A DNA stretch of 64,000 nt from Nocardioides szechwanensis (GCF_900103935.1 NZ_FNIC01000001.1:164306-228305), one strand, 5' to 3'; positions 17,610 to 25,963 are shown, counted from the stretch's first letter. Program-made: numbers and translations. The notes: generated from the letters alone by a model not told the origin.

Positions 17610-19241
17610 ATGTCGACGAACGGGGCAACCACCGTGCTGCGGGGCGGCACCCTCTTCGACGGTCAGCAGTACGTCGGTCCGGGCACCGTCGTCGTCCGCG
17701 ACGGCCGGGTCGCGGCCGTGCTCGGCCCCGACGACCCGGGCCCGGCGGGCGCCGAGGTGATCGACGTCGCGGGGGGACTGGTCGCGCCGGGGTTCGTCGA
17801 CGCGCACGTGCACGCGGTGCAGGGCGGGCTGGAGCGGATCCGTTGTGACCTCTCCGAGCTCGACGGCCGCGACGCCTACCTCGACCACATCCGCACCTAT
17901 GCGACACAGCACCCCGAGCTGCCGTGGATCCTCGGCGGTGGCTGGGCGATGTCGGCCTTCCCCGGAGGCAAGCCGACCGCCGCCGACCTCGACCGCGTGG
18001 TGCCGGACCGACCGGTGTTCCTGCCCAACCGCGACCACCACGGCGCCTGGGTCAACACCCGGGCCCTCGAGATCGCGGGCATCGACGCAAGCACGCCCGA
18101 CCCGCCGCACGGACGCTTCGAGCGGGACGCCGACGGCGCGCCGACCGGCACGCTCCACGAGGGCGCCATGCACGCGGTCGCCCGCCACGCCCCGGCGACC
18201 GGCGACGACGAGTACTACGCCGCGCTCCTCGCCGGCCAGGCCTACCTCCACTCGCTCGGCGTCACCGGCTGGCAGGACGCGATCATCGGCGCCTACGCAG
18301 GCATGGACGACCCCGGCCCGACCTACCTGCGGGCGGCCCAGCGCGGCGACCTCACCGCCCACGTGGTCGGCGCGCTCTGGTGGGACCGCGAGCGCGGCGA
18401 GGAGCAGATCGCCGACCTGGTCAGCCGCCGCGAGGCGTTCACCCACGGCCGCTTCCGCGCCACCAGCGTCAAGGTCATGCAGGACGGCGTCGCGGAGAAC
18501 GGCACTGCCGCGCTGCTGACGCCGTACCTCGACAGGTGCGGGCACCCCACCACCAACACCGGCCACTCCTTCGTCGACCCGCTGATCCTGCGCCGCGCCA
18601 TCACCCGCCTCGACGCCGAGGGCTTCCAGGTCCACGTCCACGGCATCGGCGACCGCGGCGTCCGCGAGGCGCTGGACGCCTTCGAGGGGCTCGACCCCGC
18701 TGCCGACCGGCGGCACCAGATCGCGCACCTCCAGCTGGTCCACCCCGACGACGTACGCCGCTTCGCCGACCTCGGCGTCGCGGCCGACATCCAGGCGCTG
18801 TGGGCCTGCCTCGACGAGCAGATGGTCGACCTGACACTGCCGGTGCTGGGGGAGGAGCGGTCGCGGTGGCAGTACCCCTTCGGCGACCTCCACCGCGCCG
18901 GCGCCCGCCTGGTCGCCGGCAGCGACTGGCCGGTCAGCACGCCCGACCCGCTCCAGGCGATCCACGTCGCGGTCAACCGCACGGCGTACGGCGAGAGCGG
19001 GCCGGCCGGCGAGCAGCCGTTCCTGCCCGAGCAGGCGATCGACCTGGCCACCGCGTTCGCCGCCTACACGTCCGGCAGCGCCTGGGTGAACCACCGCGAC
19101 GACGCCGGCCGCCTCGCCCCGGGCGCTGTCGCCGACCTGGTGGTGCTCGACCGCGACCCCTTCACGGGACCGCCGGGAGAGATCGGCGCCGCCCGGGTCG
19201 TGTCCACCTGGGTGGACGGAACCCCCGTCTATCAGGCCTGA
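17610..19241 (+). CDS. YtcJ-like amidohydrolase family 3 protein
   Basis: 543 residues, cytosolic. The metal ligands H66 and H68 are in the DAHVHAV motif; HVHGIGDRG and the late GSDWPVS aspartate complete the metal site of the metal-dependent hydrolase fold. The N- and C-terminal beta-sandwich pieces (VVVRDGRVAAVLG, ADLVVLDRDPF) are typical. This subfamily hydrolyses amide bonds of diverse substrates, so a role on N-acyl amines in this catabolic block is inferred. Divergent from the aminotransferase gene with the putative operator between them. Confidence 0.85.
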   Translation: MSTNGATTVLRGGTLFDGQQYVGPGTVVVRDGRVAAVLGPDDPGPAGAEVIDVAGGLVAPGFVDAHVHAVQGGLERIRCDLSELDGRDAYLDHIRTYATQHPELPWILGGGWAMSAFPGGKPTAADLDRVVPDRPVFLPNRDHHGAWVNTRALEIAGIDASTPDPPHGRFERDADGAPTGTLHEGAMHAVARHAPATGDDEYYAALLAGQAYLHSLGVTGWQDAIIGAYAGMDDPGPTYLRAAQRGDLTAHVVGALWWDRERGEEQIADLVSRREAFTHGRFRATSVKVMQDGVAENGTAALLTPYLDRCGHPTTNTGHSFVDPLILRRAITRLDAEGFQVHVHGIGDRGVREALDAFEGLDPAADRRHQIAHLQLVHPDDVRRFADLGVAADIQALWACLDEQMVDLTLPVLGEERSRWQYPFGDLHRAGARLVAGSDWPVSTPDPLQAIHVAVNRTAYGESGPAGEQPFLPEQAIDLATAFAAYTSGSAWVNHRDDAGRLAPGAVADLVVLDRDPFTGPPGEIGAARVVSTWVDGTPVYQA

Positions 19242-19291
19242 GCCAACGAAATCCGTGGGATGGACAGGGCAACCCCTACAGATTCCGTTGC
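19242..19291. promoter_or_regulatory. candidate Lrp/AsnC operator before the aminobutyraldehyde dehydrogenase gene
   Basis: Half-sites GCCAACGAAATCC (19242-19254) and AGATTCCGTTGC (19280-19291) in outward inverted orientation, matching the family seen at 9317-9362 and 17529-17576. The first overlaps the end of the upstream gene's 3' region (its TGA ends at 19241). The second is 20 bp before the ATG. Confidence 0.5.
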
Positions 19292-19311
19292 TCTGTCATT
19301 AGGCTCCCCGC

Positions 19312-20745
19312 ATGACCGACCTGACCTTCAAGAACGTCGTCAACGGTGAGCTCGTCGACTCGGCCTCGGGCGAGACCTACGAGGTCATCGATCCCAGTAC
19401 CGGCGAGGTCTACGCCAAGGCGCCGATGTCGGGGGCCGAGGACATCGACCGCGCGTACGCCGCCGCCGACGCCGCGTTCGCCGGCTGGGGGGACACGACG
19501 CCCCAGGAGCGGGCGCGTGCGCTGCTCCACATCGCCGACGCGATCGACGCGCGCGCCGACGAGCTGGTCAAGGTCGAGTCGCGCGACACCGGCAAGCCGC
19601 TCGGGCTGACCGCCTCGGAGGAGCTGCCGCCGAGCTCCGACCACTTCCGCTTCTTCGCCGGCGCCGCGCGGGTGCTGGAGGGGAAGTCCGCCGGCGAGTA
19701 CATGAGCGACCACACCTCCTTCATCCGCCGCGAGCCGATCGGCGTCGTCGGGCAGGTCACGCCCTGGAACTACCCGCTGATGATGATGATCTGGAAGATC
19801 GCCCCGGCGCTCGCCGCCGGCAACACCGTCGTACTCAAGCCCAGCGACACCACGCCCGCGTCCTCGACGCTGCTGGCCGAGATCTGCCAGGAGTTCCTGC
19901 CGCCGGGCGTGCTCAACGTCGTCTGCGGAGACCGCGACACCGGGCGTGCGCTGGTCGAGCACCGGACGCCGCAGATGGTCTCGATCACCGGCTCGGTGCG
20001 CGCCGGCATGGAGGTCGCGGGCGCCGCGGCAGCCGACGTGAAGCGGGTCCACCTCGAGCTCGGGGGCAAGGCGCCGGTGATCGTCTTCGACGACGCCGAC
20101 GTCGAGAAGGCCGCCGCCGCGATCGCCGAGGCCGGCTACTTCAACGCCGGCCAGGACTGCACCGCAGCCACCCGCGTGCTGGCCGGACCCGGGGTGTACG
20201 ACGACTTCGTCGCCGCGCTCGCCGAGCAGGCGAAGGGCATCCGCACCGGCATGCCCGACGACGAGGACGTCCTCTACGGCGCCCTCAACAACGCGACCCA
20301 GCTCGACCGCGTCGCCGGGATGGTCGACCGCCTGCCCGATCACGCCAAGCTCGAGACCGGTGGCGCGCGCCAGGGCGAGGCCGGCTACTTCTACACGCCG
20401 ACCGTGCTGTCCGGCCTCAAGCAGGACGACGAGCAGATCCAGGACGAGATCTTCGGCCCGGTGATCACCGTGCAGAAGTTCGGCGACGAGGCCGAGGCGC
20501 TGCGCTGGGCCAACGGCGTGCGCTACGGCCTGTCGGCGTCGGTGTGGTCGAAGGACCACGGCACCGCGATGCGGATGTCGAAGCGCCTCGACTTCGGCGT
20601 GGTCTGGATCAACACCCACATCCCGTTCGTCTCCGAGATGCCGCACGGCGGCTTCAAGCACTCCGGCTACGGCAAGGACCTGTCCATGTACGGGCTCGAG
20701 GACTACACCCGGATTAAGCACGTCATGTCCTACATCGGCGGCTAG
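19312..20745 (+). CDS. gamma-aminobutyraldehyde dehydrogenase (PatD/Prr type)
   Basis: 477 residues of the NAD(P)-dependent aldehyde dehydrogenase superfamily. Catalytic C283 in GYFNAGQDCTAATR, the general-base region HLELGGKAPVIVFDDAD and TPWNYPLMMMIWKIAPALAAGN-type cofactor segment are intact. NAGQDCTAATR with VSEMPHGGFKHSGYGKDLSMYGLEDYT is characteristic of aminobutyraldehyde and betaine-aldehyde dehydrogenases. Expected reaction: 4-aminobutyraldehyde to GABA, the step after putrescine transamination or oxidation. Its TAG stop is part of the terminal repeat of the element at 20742-20856. A putative Lrp/AsnC site precedes it. Confidence 0.9.
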   Translation: MTDLTFKNVVNGELVDSASGETYEVIDPSTGEVYAKAPMSGAEDIDRAYAAADAAFAGWGDTTPQERARALLHIADAIDARADELVKVESRDTGKPLGLTASEELPPSSDHFRFFAGAARVLEGKSAGEYMSDHTSFIRREPIGVVGQVTPWNYPLMMMIWKIAPALAAGNTVVLKPSDTTPASSTLLAEICQEFLPPGVLNVVCGDRDTGRALVEHRTPQMVSITGSVRAGMEVAGAAAADVKRVHLELGGKAPVIVFDDADVEKAAAAIAEAGYFNAGQDCTAATRVLAGPGVYDDFVAALAEQAKGIRTGMPDDEDVLYGALNNATQLDRVAGMVDRLPDHAKLETGGARQGEAGYFYTPTVLSGLKQDDEQIQDEIFGPVITVQKFGDEAEALRWANGVRYGLSASVWSKDHGTAMRMSKRLDFGVVWINTHIPFVSEMPHGGFKHSGYGKDLSMYGLEDYTRIKHVMSYIGG

Positions 20746-20856
20746 GCGCCGTGAAACGCGGCGCCTGGCTGCGTTGTCGTCGCTCGACGGCCCGCTTCGC
20801 TCAAAGGCCGCCTTCGCTCCTCCGCCTTGCCATGCACCACGTTTGACGACGCCTAG
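20742..20856. repeat. 115-bp MITE/ERIC-like element with 23-bp terminal inverted repeats
   Basis: The two ends, 20742-20764 and 20834-20856, are inverted repeats identical at 19 of 23 positions (starting CTAGGCG). The left end also forms its own hairpin: 20744-20751 with 20759-20766, loop TGAAACG. The interior contains GGCCCGCTTCGCTC and GGCCG segments that can pair. The left terminus supplies the TAG stop of the aldehyde dehydrogenase gene. No protein is encoded. It may also act as a terminator or processing site between the two genes. Confidence 0.7.
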
Positions 20857-20868
20857 AAGGGCTACATC

Positions 20869-22077
20869 ATGAGGATTCTCCTGGTCGGCGCCGGCGGCGT
20901 CGGCTCCGCGTTCACCGCGATCGCGGCGCGCCGCGACTTCTTCGAGGCGATCGTGATCGCCGACTATGACCCGACCCGCGCCGAGAAGGCGGCCGCCGTG
21001 GACCCGCGGTTCACGGCCGGGCAGATCGACGCCTCCGACGCGGCCTCGGTCACCGCGCTGTGCCAGGAGCACGGCATCACCCACGTGATGAACGCCGTCG
21101 ACCCGATCTTCAACATGCCGATCTTCGAGGGCGCCTTCGCCGCCGGCGCCGACTACCTCGACATGGCGATGTCGCTGTCCAAGCCGCACCCCGAGGCGCC
21201 GTACGAGAAAACCGGCGTCAAGCTCGGCGACGAGCAGTTCGCGGTCGCTGACCAGTGGGAGAGCGCCGGACGCCTGGCCCTCGTCGGCATCGGCGTCGAG
21301 CCCGGGCTCTCCGACGTGTTCGCGCGGTACGCCGCCGACCACCTGTTCAGCGAGATCGACGAGCTCGGCACCCGCGACGGCGCCAACCTGGTGGTCACCG
21401 ACGACGACGGCAACGAGATCTTCGCGCCGTCGTTCTCGATGTGGACCACGATCGAGGAGTGCCTCAACCCGCCGGTCATCTGGCAGGACGGTGCCTGGTT
21501 CACGACGCCGCCGTTCAGCGAGCCGGAGGTCTTCGACTTCCCCGAGGGCATCGGCCCGGTCGAGTGCGTCAACGTGGAGCACGAGGAGGTGCTCCTGATG
21601 CCGCGCTGGGTCGACTGCAAGCGCGCGACCTTCAAGTACGGCCTCGGCGACGAGTTCATCAACATCCTCAAGGTGCTGCACACCCTCGGACTCGACAGCA
21701 CCGAGAAGGTACGAGTGAAGGGCGTCGAGGTCAGCCCGCGCGACGTGGTCGCCGCTGTGCTGCCCGACCCCGCCACCGTCGGTCCTCGCATGAAGGGCAA
21801 GACCTGCGCCGGCCTGTGGGTCACGGGCAAGGGCAAGGACGGCGCCGACCGGTCGACGTACCTCTATCACGTGGTCGACAACGAGGAGACGATGCGCGAG
21901 TACGGCCACCAGTGCGTGGTCTGGCAGACCGCGATCAACCCCGTCGTCGCCCTCGAGCTGCTCGCCAACGGCACCTGGAGCGGGGCCGGCGTCCTCGGCC
22001 CGGAGGCCTTCGACGCCGTACCGTTCCTCGACCTGCTCACCGAGTACGGCAGCCCGTGGGGGATCAAGGAGCTCTGA
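20869..22077 (+). CDS. saccharopine dehydrogenase-like NAD(P)-dependent oxidoreductase
   Basis: 402 residues. N-terminal Rossmann motif ILLVGAGGVGSAFTAIAA is followed by NAVDPIFNMPIFEGAFAAGADYLDMAM, which is diagnostic of the saccharopine / carboxynorspermidine dehydrogenase family, and by the C-terminal substrate domain (GKTCAGLWVTGKGKDG). Members form or cleave a secondary amine between an amine and an oxo-acid. Placement at the end of a polyamine catabolic cluster fits action on an N-carboxyalkyl amine, but the substrate is unknown. It starts 12 bp after the repeat element. Confidence 0.85.
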   Translation: MRILLVGAGGVGSAFTAIAARRDFFEAIVIADYDPTRAEKAAAVDPRFTAGQIDASDAASVTALCQEHGITHVMNAVDPIFNMPIFEGAFAAGADYLDMAMSLSKPHPEAPYEKTGVKLGDEQFAVADQWESAGRLALVGIGVEPGLSDVFARYAADHLFSEIDELGTRDGANLVVTDDDGNEIFAPSFSMWTTIEECLNPPVIWQDGAWFTTPPFSEPEVFDFPEGIGPVECVNVEHEEVLLMPRWVDCKRATFKYGLGDEFINILKVLHTLGLDSTEKVRVKGVEVSPRDVVAAVLPDPATVGPRMKGKTCAGLWVTGKGKDGADRSTYLYHVVDNEETMREYGHQCVVWQTAINPVVALELLANGTWSGAGVLGPEAFDAVPFLDLLTEYGSPWGIKEL

Positions 22078-22083
22078 GCCGGG

Positions 22084-23169
22084 TCAGCCCAGCCAGTCGG
22101 CGTAGAAGATCCCGAGGCCGGCCACCACGCACAGGCCCGCGATGATCCAGAAGCGGATGACCACGGTGACCTCGTCCCAGCCCAGGTGCTCGAAGTGGTG
22201 GTGGATGGGGGCGATCCGGAAGATGCGGCGCCCGGTGCCGGTGAGCCGCCTGGTGAGCTTGAAGTAGCTCATCTGCAGGAGCACCGACATCGTCTCGAGC
22301 ACGAAGAGCCCCGCGATGACGGCCATCAGGAGCTCGGTCCTCGACATGATCGCCAGGCCGGCCAGCGCACCTCCGATGGCGAGCGAGCCGACGTCGCCCA
22401 TGATGATCCGGGCCGGGTTGGCGTTCCACCAGAGGAAGCCGATGCAGGCCGTGGCGATGGCGGCCGAGAAGACCGCGAGGTCGAGGGGGTCGCGCGCCAC
22501 GTAGCACTGGGACTCCACCACGCTCGGCCGGAGCGACCCGCACTGATGGTTGTTCTGCCAGAAGTTCACGACCGTGTAGGCGCCGAACACCATGGCCGAG
22601 GTGCCGGCCAGCAGGCCGTCGGCGCCGTCCGCGAGGTTGGCGCCGTTGGAGGTCGCCGTCACGATGAACCAGATCACCAGCAGGACCACGACCAGGGGCA
22701 GCTTGATCCCGAAGTCGTGCGTGGCGGAGAGGTACTGCGACGCGGGCCTGACGCCGCGTTCGTCGGCGAAGTACTGCGTCGCCAGGAGCCCGAACCCGAG
22801 AGCGACCACCGTCTGCCCGGCCATCTTGACGCGGCTGGTCAGCCCCTGGTTGTGCTGGGTGTAGACCTTGATGAAGTCGTCCGCGAACCCGACGACTCCG
22901 CAGCCGAAGAACAGCAGCAGCAGGAGCCAGACACTGGCGGTGGGCCGACTCCCGGTCAGCAGCGTGGCGATGAGGTACGCCGCCGTGGCGCTCGCCAGGA
23001 CCACCAGCCCGCCCATGGTCGGCGTGCCCTGCTTGACGTGGTGCGTCGTCGGGCCGTCGTCCCGGATCGGCTGGCCGAAGCCGTGCCTCGTGAACCAGCC
23101 GATGGCGAGTCGGGTCCCGAGCAGGGAGAAGATCACCGCCAGCGCGCTGCTGAGCAGGATGGCCCGCAT
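22084..23169 (-). CDS. mraY: MraY-family phospho-N-acetylmuramoyl-pentapeptide transferase (stand-alone copy)
   Basis: 361 residues with about ten membrane helices, the usual MraY length. It makes lipid I at the inner face of the membrane. Catalytic aspartates are present: D97-D98 (GFADDFIKV) and D259, and PIHHHFEHLGW is intact. Two family motifs deviate: NLADGADGL in place of NLTDGLDGL, and MGDVGS in place of the nearly invariant MGDTGS (V260). None of the dcw neighbours (murE, murF, murD, ftsW) is present, so this is probably a paralogue rather than the housekeeping copy, an inference from context alone. Confidence 0.88.
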   Translation of the reverse strand: MRAILLSSALAVIFSLLGTRLAIGWFTRHGFGQPIRDDGPTTHHVKQGTPTMGGLVVLASATAAYLIATLLTGSRPTASVWLLLLLFFGCGVVGFADDFIKVYTQHNQGLTSRVKMAGQTVVALGFGLLATQYFADERGVRPASQYLSATHDFGIKLPLVVVLLVIWFIVTATSNGANLADGADGLLAGTSAMVFGAYTVVNFWQNNHQCGSLRPSVVESQCYVARDPLDLAVFSAAIATACIGFLWWNANPARIIMGDVGSLAIGGALAGLAIMSRTELLMAVIAGLFVLETMSVLLQMSYFKLTRRLTGTGRRIFRIAPIHHHFEHLGWDEVTVVIRFWIIAGLCVVAGLGIFYADWLG

Positions 23170-23280
23170 GTGGTTTCTCTCTCAGCCTTGGGGATGGTCG
23201 ACCGCCGCGGGCAGCAGAACCACCCGCGCACATTGTGTGCCATGAAGGTCCCCGGCTCGTCGACCCACACGCGCAACATC

Positions 23281-23302
23281 CTGGGACGCATCCGCGTCCC
23301 AG
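23281..23302 (+). promoter_or_regulatory. hairpin overlapping the lipoprotein ribosome-binding site
   Basis: A perfect 9-bp stem, CTGGGACGC (23281-23289) with GCGTCCCAG (23294-23302), loop ATCC. The only Shine-Dalgarno-like bases (AGGG, 23301-23304) begin inside the 3' arm, 2 nt before ATG 23307. No plus-strand gene ends upstream, so it is unlikely to be a terminator. Confidence 0.55.
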
Positions 23303-23306
23303 GGAC

Positions 23307-23921
23307 ATGAACGGCTCGCTTACTCCTGCGTGGCTCCTGACCACGGCGTGCCTGTGTGGCGTGCTCACCGGCTGCGCCAGTGAGGGGAACGGCAGCACTT
23401 TCTCGCCGACCCTGGCGTCGTCCAACGCCGAGGCTGGAAGCAGTTCGGTCGTCCCGCCGGGAAGCGTCCCGTGGAGCGCCCGTGACGACTTCGACGCGTG
23501 GCACCCGCCGTTGCCGCCCGGCCAGGACTTCTGGCCGACAGAGCCGCCCAGCCGCTGGCCAGACCTTCGGGTCCGCCTGGTGATTCCGGACACCGCGTAC
23601 GCGGGCCAGACCGTCGAGTACGCGGTGCTGATCCGGAACGAGTCCCAGCAGGTCGTCGACCTCCGCCCCTGCGGCGGCTATCGGCAGGAGGTGCAAGTCG
23701 TCGGGGCGGGACTGGCCGCCGAGCCCGTGGAGGGCGGCGAGTCGCGGTTTCGCCTGAACTGTGACGAGTCGCCCCGACTCCGGCCCGACGAGCAGCGCAG
23801 CTATGCCATGCGCCTCGTCGCACCCGAGGGCCTGTCGGGCGACGAGATCCTGGTCACCTGGGGGTTCATCGACAACCTGCCCGACTTCGAGGCTCAGCAG
23901 TGGCTGGTGTTGTCGCACTAA
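23307..23921 (+). CDS. secreted lipoprotein of unknown function
   Basis: 204 residues from ATG 23307. A type II signal peptide with lipobox VLTGC (Cys at about 23) anchors it to the outer face of the membrane. A Ser/Pro-rich linker follows, then a beta-rich domain (LRVRLVIPDTAYAGQTVEYAVLIRNES) that looks like an immunoglobulin-type or intracellular-proteinase-inhibitor-like fold, ending in ILVTWGFIDNLPDF. Two cysteines (about 142 and 172) could form a disulfide. Divergent from mraY. No catalytic motif. Confidence 0.7.
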   Translation: MNGSLTPAWLLTTACLCGVLTGCASEGNGSTFSPTLASSNAEAGSSSVVPPGSVPWSARDDFDAWHPPLPPGQDFWPTEPPSRWPDLRVRLVIPDTAYAGQTVEYAVLIRNESQQVVDLRPCGGYRQEVQVVGAGLAAEPVEGGESRFRLNCDESPRLRPDEQRSYAMRLVAPEGLSGDEILVTWGFIDNLPDFEAQQWLVLSH

Positions 23922-23986
23922 CCTGTCGAGCGGGGTTGGTGGGCTTCGCCAAGAGTGCGCGCAGGCCGCTCGCCTAGGTTGGCCGG

Positions 23987-25456
23987 GTGAGCACCCCCGT
24001 CCTGCTGACCGGTGGCACCGTCGTCGACCCCGAGCGCGGTACGACGACGGGCCAGGACGTGCTGGTGCGTGACGGCAAGGTCGCCGAGCTCGGCTCGGTG
24101 GCGGCGCCCGAGGGCGCGATCACCCTCGACGTCACCGGCCTCGTGGTCGGGCCGGGCTTCGTCGACCTGCACAGCCACGTGCACTCGGTCGCCGGCCAGC
24201 GGCTCCAGGCCTACGACGGCGTCACGACGGCCCTGGACCTGGAGGCCGGGCTGATCCCGGTCGCCCGCGCCTACACCGAGGCCGCGCAGCAGGGACGGCC
24301 GCTGCACTACGGGTTCTCGGCGTCGTGGGGCGGCGCGCGCGCCAAGGTGCTGCTCGGAACCGAGCCCGACGCCACCCTCGAGACTGGGCTGGGCGTGCTC
24401 GGCGAGCGCGGCTGGCAGCGCGGGTCGAGCCCGCGCGAGCTGGCCGACAGCCTGGCCCTGATCGAGCACGAGCTCGGCGACGGGGCTCTCGGCATCGGCA
24501 TCCTCCTGGGCTACGCCCCGCGCCTCGACCCCGAGGAGTACCTCGCCGTCGCGCGCCTCGCCGCCGCCGCCAACAGACCGACGTACACGCATGTGAGGGA
24601 GCTGGTCGAGGCCGACCCCACGACCCCGATCGACGGCTCCGAGGAGGTCGTGCGCGCGGCCGCCGAGACCGGCGCGGCGATGCACCACTGCCACGTCAAC
24701 AGCACCTCGCGACGCCACGTCGACCGGGTGCTCGCGACGCTCGAGCGCTCTCGCGCCGAGGGTTCGCGGGTCACCGTCGAGGCTTATCCGTACGGCGCCG
24801 GCGCCACCGCCGTCGGCGCGGCCTTTTTGGAGCCGGCGCGGCTCGGGGCCTGGGACATCGGGCCGTCGAGCATCGTGATGCTCGGGACCGGCGAGCGCGT
24901 CCGCGACGAGCGGCGCCTGCTCGAGCTGCGTGCGGACTCGCCGGGCGCGCCGTGCATCATCGAGTTCCTCGACGAGACCGACCCGCTCGACGCGGCCCTG
25001 CTCCGCCGCTCGCTCGAGCACCCCGACGCGATGGTCGCCAGCGACGCGATGCCCGTCTACTGGCCCGACGGCGCCCGTGACAGCCGCGAGTGGCCGCTGC
25101 CGCCGGGCGGTTCGACGCACCCGCGCACGGCCGGCACGTTCCTGCGGGCGCTGCGGATGATGGTGCGCGAGCAGGGCGCCTGGAGCTGGCCGGAGGCGTT
25201 CCGCCGCTGCTCCTACCTCCCGGCACAGGTGCTCGCGGAGACCACGGACGCCGTACGCGGCAAGGGCCGCCTGTCCGTCGGCGCCGACGCCGACCTCGTC
25301 GTCCTAGACCCCGACGCGGTCACCGACCGCGCGACGTACGCCGACCCCACGCGGCCGTCGTACGGCGTCCGGCACCTGCTGGTCGACGGGCACCTGGTGA
25401 TCCGCGACGGCGATCTCGACACCTCGGCCTACACCGGTCGCCCGGTTCGCGCTTGA
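23987..25456 (+). CDS. D-aminoacylase / N-acyl-D-amino-acid deacylase-type amidohydrolase
   Basis: 489 residues from GTG 23987. Metal motif GFVDLHSHVHS, central HVRELVEADP and HHCHVNSTS histidines, and a late SDAMPVY aspartate match the D-aminoacylase/dihydroorotase branch of the amidohydrolase fold. A C-terminal GKGRLSVGADADLVVLDPDAV strand set completes the small beta domain. No signal peptide, so cytosolic. Natural substrates are N-acylated D-amino acids or related cyclic amides; which one applies here is unknown. It stands alone between a lipoprotein gene and the globin remnant. Confidence 0.82.
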   Translation: MSTPVLLTGGTVVDPERGTTTGQDVLVRDGKVAELGSVAAPEGAITLDVTGLVVGPGFVDLHSHVHSVAGQRLQAYDGVTTALDLEAGLIPVARAYTEAAQQGRPLHYGFSASWGGARAKVLLGTEPDATLETGLGVLGERGWQRGSSPRELADSLALIEHELGDGALGIGILLGYAPRLDPEEYLAVARLAAAANRPTYTHVRELVEADPTTPIDGSEEVVRAAAETGAAMHHCHVNSTSRRHVDRVLATLERSRAEGSRVTVEAYPYGAGATAVGAAFLEPARLGAWDIGPSSIVMLGTGERVRDERRLLELRADSPGAPCIIEFLDETDPLDAALLRRSLEHPDAMVASDAMPVYWPDGARDSREWPLPPGGSTHPRTAGTFLRALRMMVREQGAWSWPEAFRRCSYLPAQVLAETTDAVRGKGRLSVGADADLVVLDPDAVTDRATYADPTRPSYGVRHLLVDGHLVIRDGDLDTSAYTGRPVRA

Positions 25457-25496
25457 GGGGCGGCGGGCCGCGCTGCCCGCGTGGCACGATCTGGCC

Positions 25497-25963
25497 ATGG
25501 TGGACGAGGAGCCGACGCTCTACGACTGGGCCGGTGGCCAGGAGGCGCTGCGGCGCCTGATCGACTGCTTCTACGACCGGGTGGAGGCCGACGACCAGCT
25601 GAGCCGGTTCTTCCCTGGCGGGGTCACCGAGGAGCACCGCGCGAACGTCACCGACTGGTGGGCGGAGGTCTTCGGCGGACCGGACGCCTACACCCGCGAC
25701 CGCGGCGGCTACGAGAACATGCTCGCCCACCACCGCGGCTCGGCATCACCGCCGAGCAGCGGCACCGGTTCGCCTCCACCATGAGCCTGGCCGCCGACGA
25801 CGCCGGGCTGCCCGACGACCCGGAGTTCCGCGCGGCCCTGGTCGGGTACGTCGAGTGGGGCACCCGGCTCGCGCTCCAGAACTCCCAGCCCGACGCCGAC
25901 GTCGTCGAGCACGCGCCCGTCCCGCGCTGGGGCTGGGGCGTCGCCCCGCCCTACCAGCCGTAG
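25497..25963 (+). pseudogene. group II truncated haemoglobin (GlbO/trHbO-like), frameshifted
   Basis: The reading frame from ATG 25497 encodes the globin front half: CFYDRV (Tyr B10), FFPGGV and YENMLAHHRG. The rest continues in another frame: LGITAEQRHRF with the proximal His, VEWGTRLALQ with Trp G8, and the WGWG C-terminus, ending at TAG 25961-25963. Codon GGC at 25737-25739 must be followed by CTC at 25739-25741, so one base is missing near 25739. Apart from the break the protein (about 155 residues) looks intact, so the loss is recent or a sequencing error. trHbO proteins bind oxygen and are linked to oxidative or nitrosative stress. Confidence 0.85.

Noticed and set aside
19276..21909. 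Very long open frame on the minus strand opposite the dehydrogenase genes (similar ones at 13400-15187, 5787-7220 and 50177-51898)
   Set aside because: Antisense to clear enzyme genes, with low-complexity Arg/Gly/Val/Asp composition and no domain. These are by-products of high GC content.
25720..25745. Programmed -1 frameshift in the haemoglobin gene
   Set aside because: No XXXYYYZ slippery heptamer and no obvious downstream stem; a one-base deletion or sequencing error is simpler.
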